Part shown: piece after piece, positions 21,390 to 33,955 of the stretch | Position numbering within the stretch: position 1 is the stretch's first letter | How the letters are laid out: the number at the start of each line of letters is the position of its first letter | Assembly: GCA_958298945.1 (NCBI GenBank) | Contig: OY282605.1 | Coordinates: 115,502,267-115,566,266 of the forward strand | Source of the DNA: Atherix ibis | Taxonomy: Eukaryota > Arthropoda > Insecta > Diptera > Athericidae | Length of the DNA stretch: 64,000 nt | Direction: 5' to 3' | Position numbers and translations under genes: made by a program | The notes under the pieces: model-generated | Seen by the model: only the letters and a program-made list of their open reading frames with translations | Told to the model about the DNA's origin: nothing | The model's database searches: none

Positions 21390-22440
21390 TAAGTTTTGTT
21401 TTGTTAGACTCCAAGTTTGACATCCGTATGTCATGATAGGTACAATACAGGAATCAAATATTTTTTTCTTAGCTTTAAGTGGTACCTGCGGGTTTTTGAC
21501 AATTTCTTTAAGAGAGCAGTATTTTTTCCATGCTAATTGTACTCTGTTGTTTATTTCTTTGGTTGTAAGGTCTTTTGGTGATATTATCTATCCTAGATAT
21601 GTATATAACTATAATGTTGCCGTTAACTGTAATGGTGATTTTGTCGGAATGAGTCATTACTTTGGTTTTTGTATTATTCATGGAGAGTCCGACTTTATCA
21701 CTTTCGTACACCAACTGTTCAAGCATTGCTTGCAGCCTTCTCGGGTCTTCAGAGATTAGAATTAGATCGCCTGCAAATCTTAAATGGTTTAGTTGCATTC
21801 CGTTAATGTTTAGTCCATATTGACTCCATTCGAGACATCTAAATACATATTCAAGCACCGCCGAGAAAAGTTTGGGTGATAGTGGGTCTCCCTGTCGGAC
21901 TCCTATTTTTATAGGAAAGTATACACCTACTCTTTCTGTTCTTATTTTCGCTTTCATGTTCTTGTATATATTTTTAACAATTTGTATGTACTTGTTTTCA
22001 ACCCCTTGTGTTGTAAGCGCTTCCCATATTTTTGTATGTTTTAATGAGTCAAAAGCTTTATTATACTCTACAAACGCCAAATAGTAATTGATACCATATT
22101 CTGTACATTTCTGGATAACTTGTTTTATGGTGTGTATGTGGTCGATTGTTGAAGAGTCCTTGCGAAAGCCTGCTTGTGCTCTGGGTTGGTTTTCATCCAA
22201 AGTCTTTGTTAAACGATTCAACAGTATTTTGGAAAAGATTTTATATACGTTCGATATCAGGCTGATGGGTCTGTAGTTATTTATGTTGTCTTTATTTCCC
22301 TTTTTATGTAGTAGTATTATACATTCTGTCTCAAAAATTTGGTTAAATAAATCTATAATAGTATCTACTATAATATCAGATGTTCCTATCATAAGTTCGT
22401 TAGATATGCCATCTTCTCCCGGTGCTTTGCCTCTTTTTGA
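21390..22440 (-). pseudogene. RTE reverse transcriptase (catalytic sites altered)
   Basis: It opens with GKAPGEDGISNELM (frameshifted), then HKKGNKDNINNYRPISL (motif 1), QAGFRKDSSTIDHI (motif 2), LAFVEYNKAFDSL (motif A), GVRQGDPLSPKLFSAVL (motif B), RFAGDLILIS (motif C) and VPIMTYGCQTWSLTKQ. In active relatives motif A reads FVDYxKAFD and motif C reads FADD. Here the first catalytic Asp is Glu and the first Asp of the ADD pair is Gly, so polymerase activity should be lost. The frame is cut at its C-terminal side by mariner B1; the rest (KVKLRDKVKLGTFRNQTK, KWSWAGHMRR) lies at 20000-20316. Confidence 0.9.
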
Positions 22441-22639
22441 GATTTAATAGCTTTTTCTATCTCTTCTTTCAGTATACTTGGAATTTCTTCGTTATTATTT
22501 GTATCGTTTTCAGTTTGTTGGTGGATTTCGCTGGTTTTTTATCATTGTCGTATAGCTCACGGTCTTCTTTTTCTTATCTTTCTGGTGTGTAATATGGTCT
22601 ATCCAGTTTGTACTTTCTCGAAGCTTTTTTAATGCTATC

Positions 22640-23470
22640 CTAATTCCTCCTGTTTTTTTCTACATAATCATTTATTATATTATTCCTTTTTTCTTGTCTA
22701 TATTTCCTGATTTGTAGATTTATTTCTTTACTTAGACTTTCGATCTTCTTCTTGTTGTTTTTTCTGTCTTTAAATATGGACTTCCTCTGCATAAGTAAAC
22801 TTCTTGCCTCTGAACCTATTTTGTCCTTAATTTTGTTATTTATTTTAAATTCGTTTTCTACTTTCTTTAGTTCGTTTTCAAGAGCGTCATATTTCTCCTG
22901 AACATATTTGGCATTAATTTTTGTTTTCAAATTACATTTCAATGATTCTAGAATATCGCTTACAGATGGGAGAGGTAATGGTTTTTTGCTACTATGAATA
23001 ATTTTCCTCGGTATTTTTGGCTCTAATGTGTACATTTGTCCTCTAAGCATTCTGTGATCTGTGCTGTAGTTGAGTTGATGGACAACATCAATATTCGAAA
23101 ATATTTTAGGTTTCTTGGTGAGGATATAATCTATTTCATTTCTTGTCTTCCCATCTGGTGACACCCATGTCCATTTTCTATTTTGTTTTCTATTGTAGTA
23201 GCTGTTCATGATGTGTAGGTTATTTTCTAATGCAAAATTTATCAGTCTTTGTCCATTATCATTCTTTTTTCCAGTAGGTATATTATCCTCGTTCGAATTT
23301 GGTTGTAAAAGTCTCCCATTAAAATAATTGTTTTACTTAAATTAGGCATAATTTGATTAAGTTTATTGTAAAATTCATCTTTTAGGTTTTTCTGGGTAAC
23401 TACAGTTGGGGCATATATTTGGACTATTGAAGTTGGTTCTTTACCTTCACAAACCGTATGCGAGAATCCC
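22640..23470 (-). pseudogene. RTE endonuclease domain (degraded)
   Basis: The minus-strand translation recovers VQIYAPT, then ILMGDFYNQI (family MGDFN), INFALENNLHIMNSYYNRK, and RNEIDYILTKK with NYSTDHRMLRG, the last being the S/T-D-H-R motif that closes the APE-like endonuclease fold. A frameshift separates the GDF block from the LENN block. The N-terminal start of the domain is missing. After TDHR comes a Lys/Glu-rich linker leading to the reverse transcriptase. In intact elements this enzyme nicks the target DNA to prime reverse transcription. Confidence 0.85.
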
Positions 23471-23490
23471 TTCTAGATGTTCAATACAAG

Positions 23491-23737
23491 TAATTACAAG
23501 AATTTCAGTTACGAAAACTGATGAAAGTGTGCAACAATCGGAACAACTACAATAACCACCAAGTTTTCTATAAAAAAAATTCTTAAAATGATCAGAAAAA
23601 AGGGTTATTTATCCTTAATGAATATCACTAAAGTGCTCGGAAGGTTATTTCAGTTGAAAATTTCCTTTTTGATAAAACAAGTCTCCATCGACGGAATTAT
23701 TTCTGATAGGGTAAAGGAAAAGGAACGTGTACCTTTA
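23491..23737. other. spacer between RTE C1 and jockey D1
   Basis: Short AT-rich interval. An open frame beginning at 23588 has no recognised domain. Confidence 0.4.
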
Positions 23738-25768
23738 CTTTTTTTTTTTATTTTTTTTTATTTTAAATGTTATCTACAACTACTTATGCTAGTAACAAGC
23801 AGATTTTTTACGGGAATATACAATGACATGAAGACATGTGGAGGAAAACACCCATCGATGTTAGCTCTAGAACAGGGTAATTTTATTTTACAATTTTAGA
23901 GAATCTCTCGGCCATCGCCGTTTTAAACGTCGATGGGTGTATACTGGAAGGGTGGAAGTAAAAAGTTCCCTTCCTAAAGGATTAGGGTGGACGGATAGAT
24001 GCGAATGGAATTTTTTATATCGGGAGATGCATAGTTCACGAACAAATGGAACATTTAGGTCACGGTGGATAACAGTGTTTCGCACATAAAAGGGGGCATT
24101 GACAATTTTACGAAGGATTCGGGATTGTAGGGATTTGATTGGAAGGGAGTTGGAATGCTTAGTCGAACACCAAAGTTCTAGACCATATGTCCATATTGGT
24201 TTCAGAACCGTATTGTATAGTAATAGTTTGCTTGTTGTAAGTTTTGATTTATTGTCTAGTAGACGTAATAATTATTTTTATCGTCCGTTAAGTTCACGTC
24301 TTTTAGTTTTCGTATGAAGGTTCCAGGTTAACCGTTTGTCGAATATAAGTCCAAGGTAACGTACGCTATTTTTTTGTGGAATAATACTGCCGTTTAGGGT
24401 TATGTCGGGAATTTGTTCTCGGCAGAGTGTGAAAGTTACATGAGCAGATTTTTGCTCATTTACCTTCACTCTCCACCTTTTGAACCAAGTTTCTAAGGAG
24501 TGGATATGGTTCTGTAGGATACTAAACATAGGTTATAAGGACGAGGGTTTTTTTGGAAATTTGCTTCAGGATTTCTGATGTTATTAGATCATATCCTGGG
24601 GCTTTTTTATTGGAAAGGTGTTCTATTGTGAATTTAACTTCGGAAGGAGTGAAAAACTTAGGAGGTGGACTTATGGGCAACAGAGTTGATATTTGTCGGA
24701 ATATTTGTTCGTCATGCAGAATGTCTTGGACATCTTCGTGAGGTTTAAAGATGTTTTCTAAGTGTTTGCCGAAGATGTCGGCTTTCTGTTTATCCGTTTT
24801 CGCCCAGGTTTCGTCAGTATTCCGGAGCGGGTGTGTAGCTGTTTTGTATTTGAGAATTCGTCGGGTAGCTGTCCAGAGTGACTTATTAGTTGTTAGTGAT
24901 TCTGTGTTTTCAGTAAATCGTTCGTTATTATAATTAATTATTTCTTGTTTCAGTTCTCGTTGTAGTTGGTTCAGTTTTTTCTTCTCATTTGGCATTCTTG
25001 AACGTTGCCACTGGGCCCTGGCTCGACGTTTCTCGCTTATCAAGCTGCGAATTTTTTACGGAAGATTATAGTCATGTTCTCGTATGGTTGGTTTGTTATG
25101 AGTTATGTGGGCGTTAGTGATTGAGTTCTGTATGGAAACAGTTTACGGCATCGTCTTTTTCTTGTACGTTCTTAAGGCTTTGTTGTAAATGAATCTGTTG
25201 GTCTAAGTTCTGTCTAAAAATGTCCCAATCAACTTTCCCATTTACAAGTTTGGCAGAATAGGATTTTAAGGAAGGAGAAGTGTCTAGTGTTCGGTGAACA
25301 GGGGAATGGTCGGAATTCAGGTCAAGGAGTGTATCTGTGGAAGTATTAATGGAATGTATGGGTGTGGTTATGAAATAGTCTAGAATATCGGGAAGGTTTC
25401 TGGCACTGGCCGGCCAATATGTGGGCGTGGGAGGAGATAGGACCTCAAGAGTGGTATGGGAGAGGAGTTCTTGGAGAATCTTTCCTCGAGGATTCGAAAC
25501 ACGGCAACCCCATTTAGGGTGCTTCGCATTATAATCTCCTCCCGCGATGAAGGATTTTCCAATTGATTTGAGGAAGGAATAATTTTTTATTTGGAGGACA
25601 GTAAACAGATGCAACGTTAAAGGTAAAGGATTTACATTGAAGGGTAATAACTATTGACTGAAGGGATTCGGTGGCAGTTTGTGAGTGGAAGGAATGATTT
25701 AAGGAATTTCTAATAAGGATGGCAGTTCCACCGTGTGCTGTGTTGTCTGGATGGTCAGCTGGAAACGT
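23738..25768 (-). mobile_element. jockey D1 with internal deletion of the RT catalytic core
   Basis: Minus strand. The 5' part (25114-25768) encodes an endonuclease remnant: HPDNTAHGGTAILIRNS, then GGDYNAKHPKWGCR, DILDYFI and LNSDHSPV. Next (24522-25043) comes the region before the reverse transcriptase, ending FFTPSEVKFTIEHLSNKKAP and GYDLITSEILKQ. At about 24530 the frame jumps directly to LQNHIHSLETWFKRWRVKVN, so fingers and palm with motifs A, B and C are deleted. The 3' part ends with RNTVIHRDLNVPF and RRLKRRWPRDSL. A poly(T) on the plus strand near 23740-23762 is the poly(A) tail. The element cannot encode a working polymerase. Confidence 0.9.
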
Positions 25769-28010
25769 TTTTTAAATGGCTTAAAACTATTAACCAAAAT
25801 TAAACAAATCAGAAAGAGTCTTAAAATGGAAATGACATTGTTAGGAAAAGCAAAATTTCTATTATTTTCAACAAATTTTTTTTACTAAACTAAAATTTTA
25901 TTGTAACAAAACAGATTTAAAAAAAATTGATAAATATTTAATTAAAATTATAATAATTCGAACAATTTCCAATCGTATTTTTATAAAAATATTTCAAAAA
26001 TTACTCCCATCAACTTCCAAGGCGACAGGATTAAATGTGTCTACATACGCCATTTTAGTCCTACTTTCACCAATAAAGTAGAAATTGAAAATAACTTTTT
26101 AATCATACATTTATTCTTCTTTTAAAATGGAAAAGTTTAAATTTAAATTTTTTTCCTTTCAATATTGTAGAAAACAATTTCTTCATTGAGCTTTTTTTTT
26201 TAAAAATACTACAGTTGAGCTTGTCTTCTACTAGCTTATGGTTGTATGTATCTAATGACTGTTAAAAAAATAAGTTCGTCGATATATAGAATGGAGTATT
26301 TCTATAGATAAAAGTATATTTAAAAATGTATTTGTCGTAAGAATTCATTCACAATCCTACAAGTTTAATTGGCCTCCATATACTGCCATGGTTTATGGGA
26401 AATTTTAATCGGTGTTAGTAAAAGAATCGTAAATGTTATGCTCGATGGAAAACGATCAATATTTTGAGGGAGGAACTGACTCAGAAAACCACATTGTGAA
26501 CTGAAATCATTTACTACCATTTATAACAATTTTACATGTATTTAAATTTTTGTTGTATGAGTAGCAATGCATATTAGATACTTCTACTATTTGTGGGGTA
26601 GTATCAGACTAAACTCATACATGCCCGAATGCCAAAGCGAAATTCTATTTAATCCTCGAAATATTTGTTCAACTTCCCCATAGAGAATTGTGGTTTTTTT
26701 TCTTTTAAACTCTATTTTTGTCTGTAATTTCATTTTATTTGTTTACTTTTTTATTACTGCAAAAATAATAACAATATTTCAATAAACTTTCTGTAGTTAG
26801 TAAAATAAAAATGTCGCTTTCAATAAAAACAAAAAGAAATAAACCCCCTTTCCCCAGTCCTATCCCCTATCATATGAATTTCATTAGTTTAGTTAATTCT
26901 ACTTTTCCAAGTTTGCATAGCCATTCATTTTTGACTCATCAGTTTTATTGGACTCAATATAGAGTTTTTATAATACATAATTAGATGTTCCTTTCTAGAG
27001 TAGGTAACAATTTATCCGAAAATTCTTGCTATTCACAACTTTTATACTAAAAATCATATTCCTGTCAAATTTCTGATTATAAAAGAAAACCAATAAAATC
27101 TAACCAACTAAATGAGGGCATTTTTATTTTTCGTTCCTATCTTAAATGATGGTTTTATATTAACCAACTACTAGTAGAAGGTATCAAATTATATGAAATA
27201 AACTTTAGAAGTTTCTCCATTCAAATGAATAAAGAAAATAAACTAAAATATAAACGACTGCATAATCGGTGTATTTAAATATCAGTCATGCGTCGTCAGT
27301 GGGAATTTCAGTCGAAAATTCATATTAAATCGCACTAATAAACTCTAACGATTTGAATTTCTCTTAATTAATTGCAATAAAATTTGGTCAATAATTCAGC
27401 GAAATTTCCGCAGTTGTATAATTTTGCCCGAATAGAAGTGAATATATGTGTTTAGATGGTTTTACGTTTATTGGCATTATTTTCATCCACTTTATTATGG
27501 TTGGGAGACTGAAGTCTTAATGGTAGAAATTTTTTTTGGGCCATTTTAAAATGAAAAATTGTTTACTAACGAAAAAATTACAACAACAAAAAAAAACAGT
27601 ATAAATATTTAAGTATTTGTAGCATTATGAAAATATTAGTAGGTACCCCGATTTAGTGATATTTTGCTTTAATAATATTTTAATTATACAATTATGAAAT
27701 TTATCTTTAATCAAATTTTTAATATTTTTTTAAAATTTAACTAAATCTAATGAACATTTTAATTCATGAGGCAATTCATCAAATATTTGTAGTTCATTGT
27801 AGTTTTTTCCTTCCTGACATATTCTAATCTAAAATCATGACCATTTGAGTAATATTTACAAAATGTAATTTATCAGTTAATAAATTATATATTTTTTTAC
27901 CTTATCGATATATACAAATACTTTCAATTAGTAAGAAGTATTTAAATTAAAATTTTTTTTTAAATTTAAATACTAGAACATGAAGACATGTAAAGGCAAA
28001 TAGGCTAATA
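25769..28010. other. AT-rich non-coding DNA
   Basis: More than 2 kb without a protein-like frame or recognisable repeat. Some clean intron-like sequence is present. Nothing can be assigned. Confidence 0.55.
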
Positions 28011-29249
28011 CCTGGTGTATAAGCTTAATTCTGCTGTTTTTTAGTCAAAAAAACACGTGTTTTTTCATAGAAAGCAAAAACAAATTTATTCAAAGTACTT
28101 GCCTTCGCTAGCTACACATTTTTTCCATCTTTCGGGCAATTTGTGGATACCACGCCAAAAAATGCCTTCTTTTTCGAGACAAACCACTCATGAAGCCATT
28201 TTCGGATGTCTTCGTAAGAATCAAAATGCTGCTCAGCGAGCGCGTGACACATCGACAAAAACACGTGGTAGTCGGAAGGGGCCAAGTCTGGTGACTAAGC
28301 GGGGTGAGGTAGCATCTCCCAGTTGAGTATCACCAAGTAGTTTCGCACCATTTTTGACGTGTGCGATGCTGCATTGTCGTGAAGGAAAATCAGCTTGTCA
28401 TGTCTTTGTTGATAATCCGTTCTTTTTTCACGCAGAGCACGGTGCAATTTGATCAGTTGTTGGTGGTAGCAGTAGGTATTGACAGTTTTACCAGGTTTCG
28501 ACATCTCATAGTAGACGATATCCTGGTGCTCCCACTAAACGTACAGCATCGTCTTTCGTCCGAAGCGATTTGGTCTTGAGGAAGATGTTGATGGTTGGCC
28601 GGGATCAACCCATGATTCCCTGCGTTTAGGATTCTCGAAATATATCCCTTTTTCATCGCCTGTCACAATCTGATGCAGGAATGATTTTTTTTTTGTCTGG
28701 CGAGCAAGATTTCGCATGTGTTTTGGCGTCGCTCCATTTGCCTACCGTTCAATTCATGCGGCACCCATTTTCCTATCTTTTCAATCTTCCCCATGGCACG
28801 CAGATGCATGGAAATGGCTTGTTCAATAACACCCAATTACTCCGCGAGCAGTTTTTGCGATTGGGTATCGTCTTCGTCCAATTTTCACGCTCCTTGTCCC
28901 ACAAGTTAAAATTGCCGTCTTTGAACCAACGAAACCAATCTCGGCACGTTTTTTCCGATAAAGCACTGTCACCATAGGCCTCCATAAGCATTCGATAAGA
29001 TGCGGCAGTCGATTCCTTCAAATTGAAGTAGAAAAGCAGAGCTTCCCGCATATGCTCTTTTTCTGGCACAAAACTAGACATGATTTCCAAAGGCAAATGT
29101 ATGTTGTTGTACGAAATTGCTGACAATGTGCACTGATTAATGTTGACAGATGTCAAACACATAAAAAAAATATGGCGCACCCATGGTAGCTTGATAGGCT
29201 CAGTAACGCCATCTATGACCACATAGAGGATTTAAGCTTATATCCCTGG
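28011..29249 (-). mobile_element. mariner F1 (Mos1-like), both ends present
   Basis: A 1239-bp element between TA dinucleotides. The left end is CCTGGTGTATAAGCTTAATT and the right end is its inverted counterpart (AAGCTTATATCCCTGG). The minus-strand transposase starts at ATG 29081 and is of the mauritiana/Mos1 type. Length and both TIRs are as expected for a full mariner, so the copy inserted whole and decayed by point changes and small indels. Confidence 0.95.
28086..29081 (-). pseudogene. Mos1-like mariner transposase, inactivated (F1)
   Basis: The start MSSFVPEKEHMREALLFYF leads the N-terminal helix-turn-helix region (SEKTCRDWFRWFKDGNF). A frameshift follows DKERENW. Later blocks read HELNGRQMERRQNTCEILLA, VTGDEKGIYFENPKR (first Asp), HDNAASHTSKMVRNYL (second Asp) and SPDLAPSDYH (third Asp, 34 residues after the second), ending WRGIHKLPERWKKCVASE. 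Two in-frame stops occur: TAG for Trp in LYV*WEH and TAG for Tyr in HPA*SPD. Both are also present in copy F2. Catalytic aspartates survive but no full-length product is possible. Confidence 0.95.
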
Positions 29250-29261
29250 TATTATTTTATA

Positions 29262-30200
29262 ATTTAAAAAAACTCGATGGGTGTGCACATATAATGGAAG
29301 AGTGAGAGTAAACAGTTCTCATCCTCAGGGATTAAGTTGGTAGGATAGACACAAATAATATTTTTTTTATATGCGAAGATGCACAGTTCACGAACCATGG
29401 AACGTTTAGATCACAATGGATGACGTTGTTTCGTACATAAAAGGGGAGTATTTACAATTTTTCGAGGGATTCGCGATTGTAGGATTTAGATTGGAAGAGA
29501 ATCAGAATGTTTAGTGGAACAACAAAGTTCAAGACCATATGTCGATATCGGTTTCGTACCGTAATGTATAGTATGCTTTTTTGCTGCCAGTTTTGACCTA
29601 CTGGTCCATTTGTTAAGTTCACTTCTTTTAGTTTTCGCGTATGGATTCCAGGTTAACCATTTGTCTTATACAAGTCCAAGGTAACGCACTTTCGTTTTTT
29701 TGCGGAATATTACTGCCATTTAGGGTTATAACAGAGATATATTCTCGATAAAGTGTAAAAAGCAGATTTTTAGTCATTTAACTCCACACTCCCCCTTTTG
29801 GATCTATCAATATGTGGTTTTGCAGGATATTGATAGATCTTTATGACGTGTAAGGAAGGTTGTATCGTCAGCATATGTTGCGGTAAAGATATTACTGTAA
29901 CAAGGAATATCATAGGTAAAGTATTGGTTCTAGGATACTTCCCTGAGGTACATCGGCGGAGATAGGATAAATGTCAGCTACCTGAAAATATCGAACTGGG
30001 ACGTAAAATTTTAGGACGTGGAAATGTCAGAGTGCAGGACTCACTGCAAATTCCAGCATGCTATACCTCATCTAAAGCGTGCAAAATGTCAAGAAATACG
30101 CCTGAGCAGTACTCCTTTCGATCTAGCGAATATGTTATATAATCGACTATACGATGACACTACTGGATCAGCTCTAGATCCATACTGATGCTGAAGAATC
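29262..30200 (-). mobile_element. jockey D2 fragment (RT to C-terminus)
   Basis: The minus-strand translation, with frameshifts, gives YGSRADPVVSSYSR, then LDRKEYCSGVFLDILHALDEV (RT motif A with catalytic Asp), VRYFQVADIYPISADVPQG (motif B), and TATYADDTTFL (motif C, intact ADD). The downstream DNA, 29270-29800, matches the C-terminal half of jockey D1 base for base over long stretches. The 3' tail is cut next to mariner F1. This copy keeps the six codons at motif A that D3 and D4 have lost, and so is the local reference for that deletion. Confidence 0.85.
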
Positions 30201-30234
30201 ACACCATCAGTTTCAATAATACGAATAGCATAAA

Positions 30235-30390
30235 AACGTTTATAATAAAGAATATTATGGGTAAAGGATTGGATCTAGTATATTTCACTGAGGAACACCG
30301 GCGTAAAACTCAATATTTTCAGCTATCTGAAAATATCATTCTGAGATATAGAATTTTAGGATGTAGAAATAAGCAGAGACGAGAATGATA
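30235..30390 (-). repeat. second partial copy of the D2 motif-B region
   Basis: The sequence from AATATTATGGGTAAAGGATT to about 30385 repeats, with divergence, the part of D2 at roughly 29905-30035 in the same orientation. It is a short duplicated RT segment next to its source-like copy. Confidence 0.7.
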
Positions 30391-32488
30391 ATATAAAAAA
30401 ACTTTCATTAACGTCCTCTGTTTAATACTTAGTCGCTACAAAAAACTTAGCAATAATAATCTGGATTTTCAAATTCTTTCTTATCTGAGTTAAAAAATAA
30501 TTTTTTTTTCAATTATTATGTGATATGTGTGGAGTCCTGGAAGATTTCCAGAACATCATAATTGCGTACAGAAAGTACGGAATCAGAAAACGAAGGCCCA
30601 TTAAAAATATTCTTATGATCTTACGTAGATTCAATCGATAGAATAAAAGCCTATTTTTCGGCACTTAGGATTTTCTTTATTTCACTAAGCTAAAATTCAT
30701 AAATAATATTAGTTTGCTTAGGACGTTCGAATCCTAGTTGAATCTTCTCACTGTTTTTGCACTTCTATTGATCCAAATTTATTTCTTCGTTCGCTCTAAT
30801 ACTTCCCAACTTTAACCAGTCGTTCCTCAATCACTGTTCGGATTAAACGCTCCTATTTATACTGCTGTGGCTTGCTTCTAGTATAGCCCCATAACCAAAC
30901 TTTCTGAAATACTCTGAAACGCCCTCGAACCGCTTTTCTAGAATCTTGTAGAACACACCAGAGTCATGTTATGTCGCAACAATATAAACACTTGAAGGGA
31001 TCTTGTTAAATTTTCAAATACGAACTATGGCGTACCTTTTGGATACTTTAAAACGGTACTCAAATTTATGGAGGAGTCAGCCATTTCTATTATTGGATGC
31101 TCCTGAGTATGACCAATCATATCTGGGGAAGTTTTGGATGTTGAGAGGGTATAGGGTTTTTGTATCGCGAGGTGGTTATTTTTGTAGAATTTTTGTTATT
31201 GGCCCGTGCAGGGTAAATATTTTGAATTTTAGTTTTCATTTTTTATTTATACCCGTGAATTTTATAAACAGATAAATATCTAAAAAAGGGATAATACAAA
31301 CAAGATGCATTAGAGGGGAAATATGGAATTCATGCAACGTATAGGGTTAGTCGGTAAGTTCAAGAGATTATCGAATTGGAGCGTGTGAAATGTTGAAAAG
31401 TGGCACGCTGGTTGGTGTATAAATTGGTGTACCGAAATCATGGCATGGTTATGAATGAGGAAAGGAGGGTACGAAGGAAGTGAAAATTTTTTACGAGCGA
31501 TTGTCCGTGGTGACGTCTTTTGGGTTGACGGGGATACGATTTTTGAATTAAAATTGGGTGCCGGAACATGGACGTTATTTTTTTTTTTTTTGTGTCTTTT
31601 TCTATCCTGGGAGTTCCCTGGCGGATCATTAGACCACCTGAGCAGGTGGATGCAATAGCGTTTGGTGAGGTCTGGTGGCCTATTAAATATTTAATGTTAT
31701 CAATAGTTTCTATTGATCAAGTACAGTACTTGTATTATTCAATTAACAATTAACGATCATGCATTTGGATTTATCATAATTCAGTTTTAATTAAGTTCAT
31801 ATGGAACTATTATTCCAGATTTAATAAAGTAATATTTATTTTAGAAGCACGATCATTGGTAGGATCTCATATTACATATAAAAGAGCAAAAAAGTAACAC
31901 AGGAATTATTTCATTCTGTGGTACAGGAAATGACTTAAAAAAATGGAAATAATAATAGTAAGGAGCTGAAGAGATTGCCGGTAATTTTTGAATCTCATAC
32001 GTTATCCCGATTAGTACTGTACTAATAAGAATATATTCCGAAACGAGTAATATTTGATTAATGAGGAGATATTCTGAAAATCTAATGGCAATATTAAATT
32101 TTATTTTAATATTTTTATTGTGACTTGTTTTGGCTTAAATAAAATGTTCGAGGGTCTACAGTGACTATAACCAATAAAGGCCAAAAGATAATCTTGGAAA
32201 CTATTAGAGAAGAATACTGCTGGATGTCTTAATTTTTAAATTTTCGCAAATGAATTTTAAGTTTTAATATTGTACTATTGAAAATATATAATATTACTCC
32301 ACGTGTTATATTCTACGTGTAAAAAAATTCCTCAACTGTAAAGTTTTGTCTCTTATAGGATTCGAAAAATATTATCTACAATAAATTATAATATTGCTCC
32401 TTCAGTAATTGGCCATTTCAGAAATTTTTTTTTTAAATTTATTGTCAATAATAGTTAGAAAATATTTGTACAATTTAGAAAAAAAAAA
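30391..32488. other. non-coding spacer
   Basis: Somewhat GC-richer around 30530-31250. Frames at 31003-31275 and 31455-31658 have no recognised domain. Short words such as TTCTAGAA occur, but no LTR pair was found. Confidence 0.45.
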
Positions 32489-33955
32489 CATGAAAGGTTA
32501 CCGAAAACTACACATTTCAGTGTGCAAAATAAAAGTAGTTTAGAAGATGGGGGGTTGTCTAATTTGTACTAAAAATTGAAGTTTTGATAAACATTTTTAT
32601 ATTATTGTATAGTTTGCACCTTGCCACAAGGCTTCTGGCACGAAAAATGTAAACGATATTTTTTGCAAGCAAAAGTCAAACCACGTCAAATTGCATGATC
32701 TTGGATGCTAGTTGATAACATCAAATTTCGAAATTAAGCGTCCTGGGAACTTTTCGCTCAATAAAGTCCAAACTTATTATGTTATATGGCTTATGGCACT
32801 TTTTTCTTGAAACAAATCAAGTCATTTATTATACGACCATAGCGCTCAGAAATAAGAGTAAAATTTATAAGAAAAAAACATGAAAGGTTACCAAAAATTA
32901 TCCATTTCAGTCTGAAAAACGAAATGAGTTCAGAAGATGAGGGGTTGTCTTATTTGTACTAAAAATTGAAGTTTTGATAAACATTTTTATATTATTGTAT
33001 AGTTTGTAACTTGCCACAAGGCTTCTGGCACGAAAAAAGTAAACGATATTTTTTGCAAGCAAAAATCAAACCACGTCAAATTGCATGATCTTGGATGCTA
33101 ATTGACAACATCAAATTTCTAAATTATGCGTCCTGGGAACTTTTCGCTCAATAAAGTCCAAACTTATTATGTTATATGGCTTATGGCACTATTTTCTTGA
33201 AACAAATCAAGTCATTTATTATACGACCATAGCGCTCAGAAATAAGAGTAAAATTTATAAGAAAAAAACATGAAAGGTTACCAAAAATTATCCATTTCAG
33301 TCTGAAAAACGAAATGAGTTCAGAAGATGAGGGGTTGTCTAATTTGTACTAAAAATTAAAGTTTTGATAAACATTTTTATATTATTGTATAGTTTGGACC
33401 TTGCCACAAGGCTTATGGCACGAAAAATGTGAACGATATTTTTTGCAAGCAAAAGTCAAACCACGTCAAATTGCATGATCTTGGATGATAATTGACCACA
33501 TCAAATTTCGAAATTATGCGTCCTGGGAACTTTTCGCTCAATAAAGTCCAAGCTAATTATGTTATATGGCTTATGGCACTATTTTCTTGAAACAAATGAA
33601 GTCGTTAATTATACGACCACAGCGCTCAGAAATAAGAGTAAAATTTATAAGAAAAAAACATGAAAGGTTACCAAAAATTATCCATTTCAGTCTGAAAAAC
33701 GAAATGATATCAGAAGATGAGGGGTTGTCTATTTTGTACTAAAAATTTAAGTTTTGATAAACATTTTTATATTATTGTATAGTTTGGACCTTGCCAAAAG
33801 GCTTCTGGCACGAAAACAGTAAACGATATTTTTTGCAAGCAAAAGTCAAACCACGTCAAATTGCATGATCTTGGATGATAATTGACCACATCAAATTTTG
33901 GAATTATGCGTCCTGGGAACTTTTCGCTTAATAAAGTTCAAATTTAGTATTTTTG
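32489..33955. repeat. 390-bp tandem satellite, about 3.75 units
   Basis: The landmark CATGAAAGGTTACC is at 32489, 32879, 33269 and 33659, an exact 390-bp period each time. Units also share GAGGGGTTGTCT, GCGTCCTGGGAACTTTTCGC and TTGCATGATCTTGGATG. The fourth unit breaks off near 33955. Units are very similar to each other, so the expansion is recent or homogenised. No long ORF exists in the unit. Confidence 0.97.

Larger units (their letters stand above)
19918..23490 (-). mobile_element. RTE-clade non-LTR retrotransposon C1, interrupted by mariner B1
   Basis: Minus-strand element with, in order, an AP-type endonuclease remnant (about 22640-23470), reverse transcriptase (about 21390-22440) and the RTE C-terminal domain (about 19990-20316). 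The 3' end at about 19918 is a short (TAA/ATT)n tract, a hallmark of RTE-clade 3' ends. The 5' end is truncated inside the endonuclease near 23490. Mariner B1 occupies 20318-21379, within the codons between KLETC and MLKVKLRDK. Several frameshifts and altered catalytic residues show that it is dead. Confidence 0.9.

Noticed and set aside
30530..31000. Possible LTR (TATTTATA, TTCTAGAA, TGTTATGTCGCAACA words)
   Set aside because: No second LTR, primer-binding site or gag/pol was found in either direction.
32489..33955. CRISPR-like array
   Set aside because: Units are contiguous 390-bp repeats without spacers, in eukaryotic DNA.
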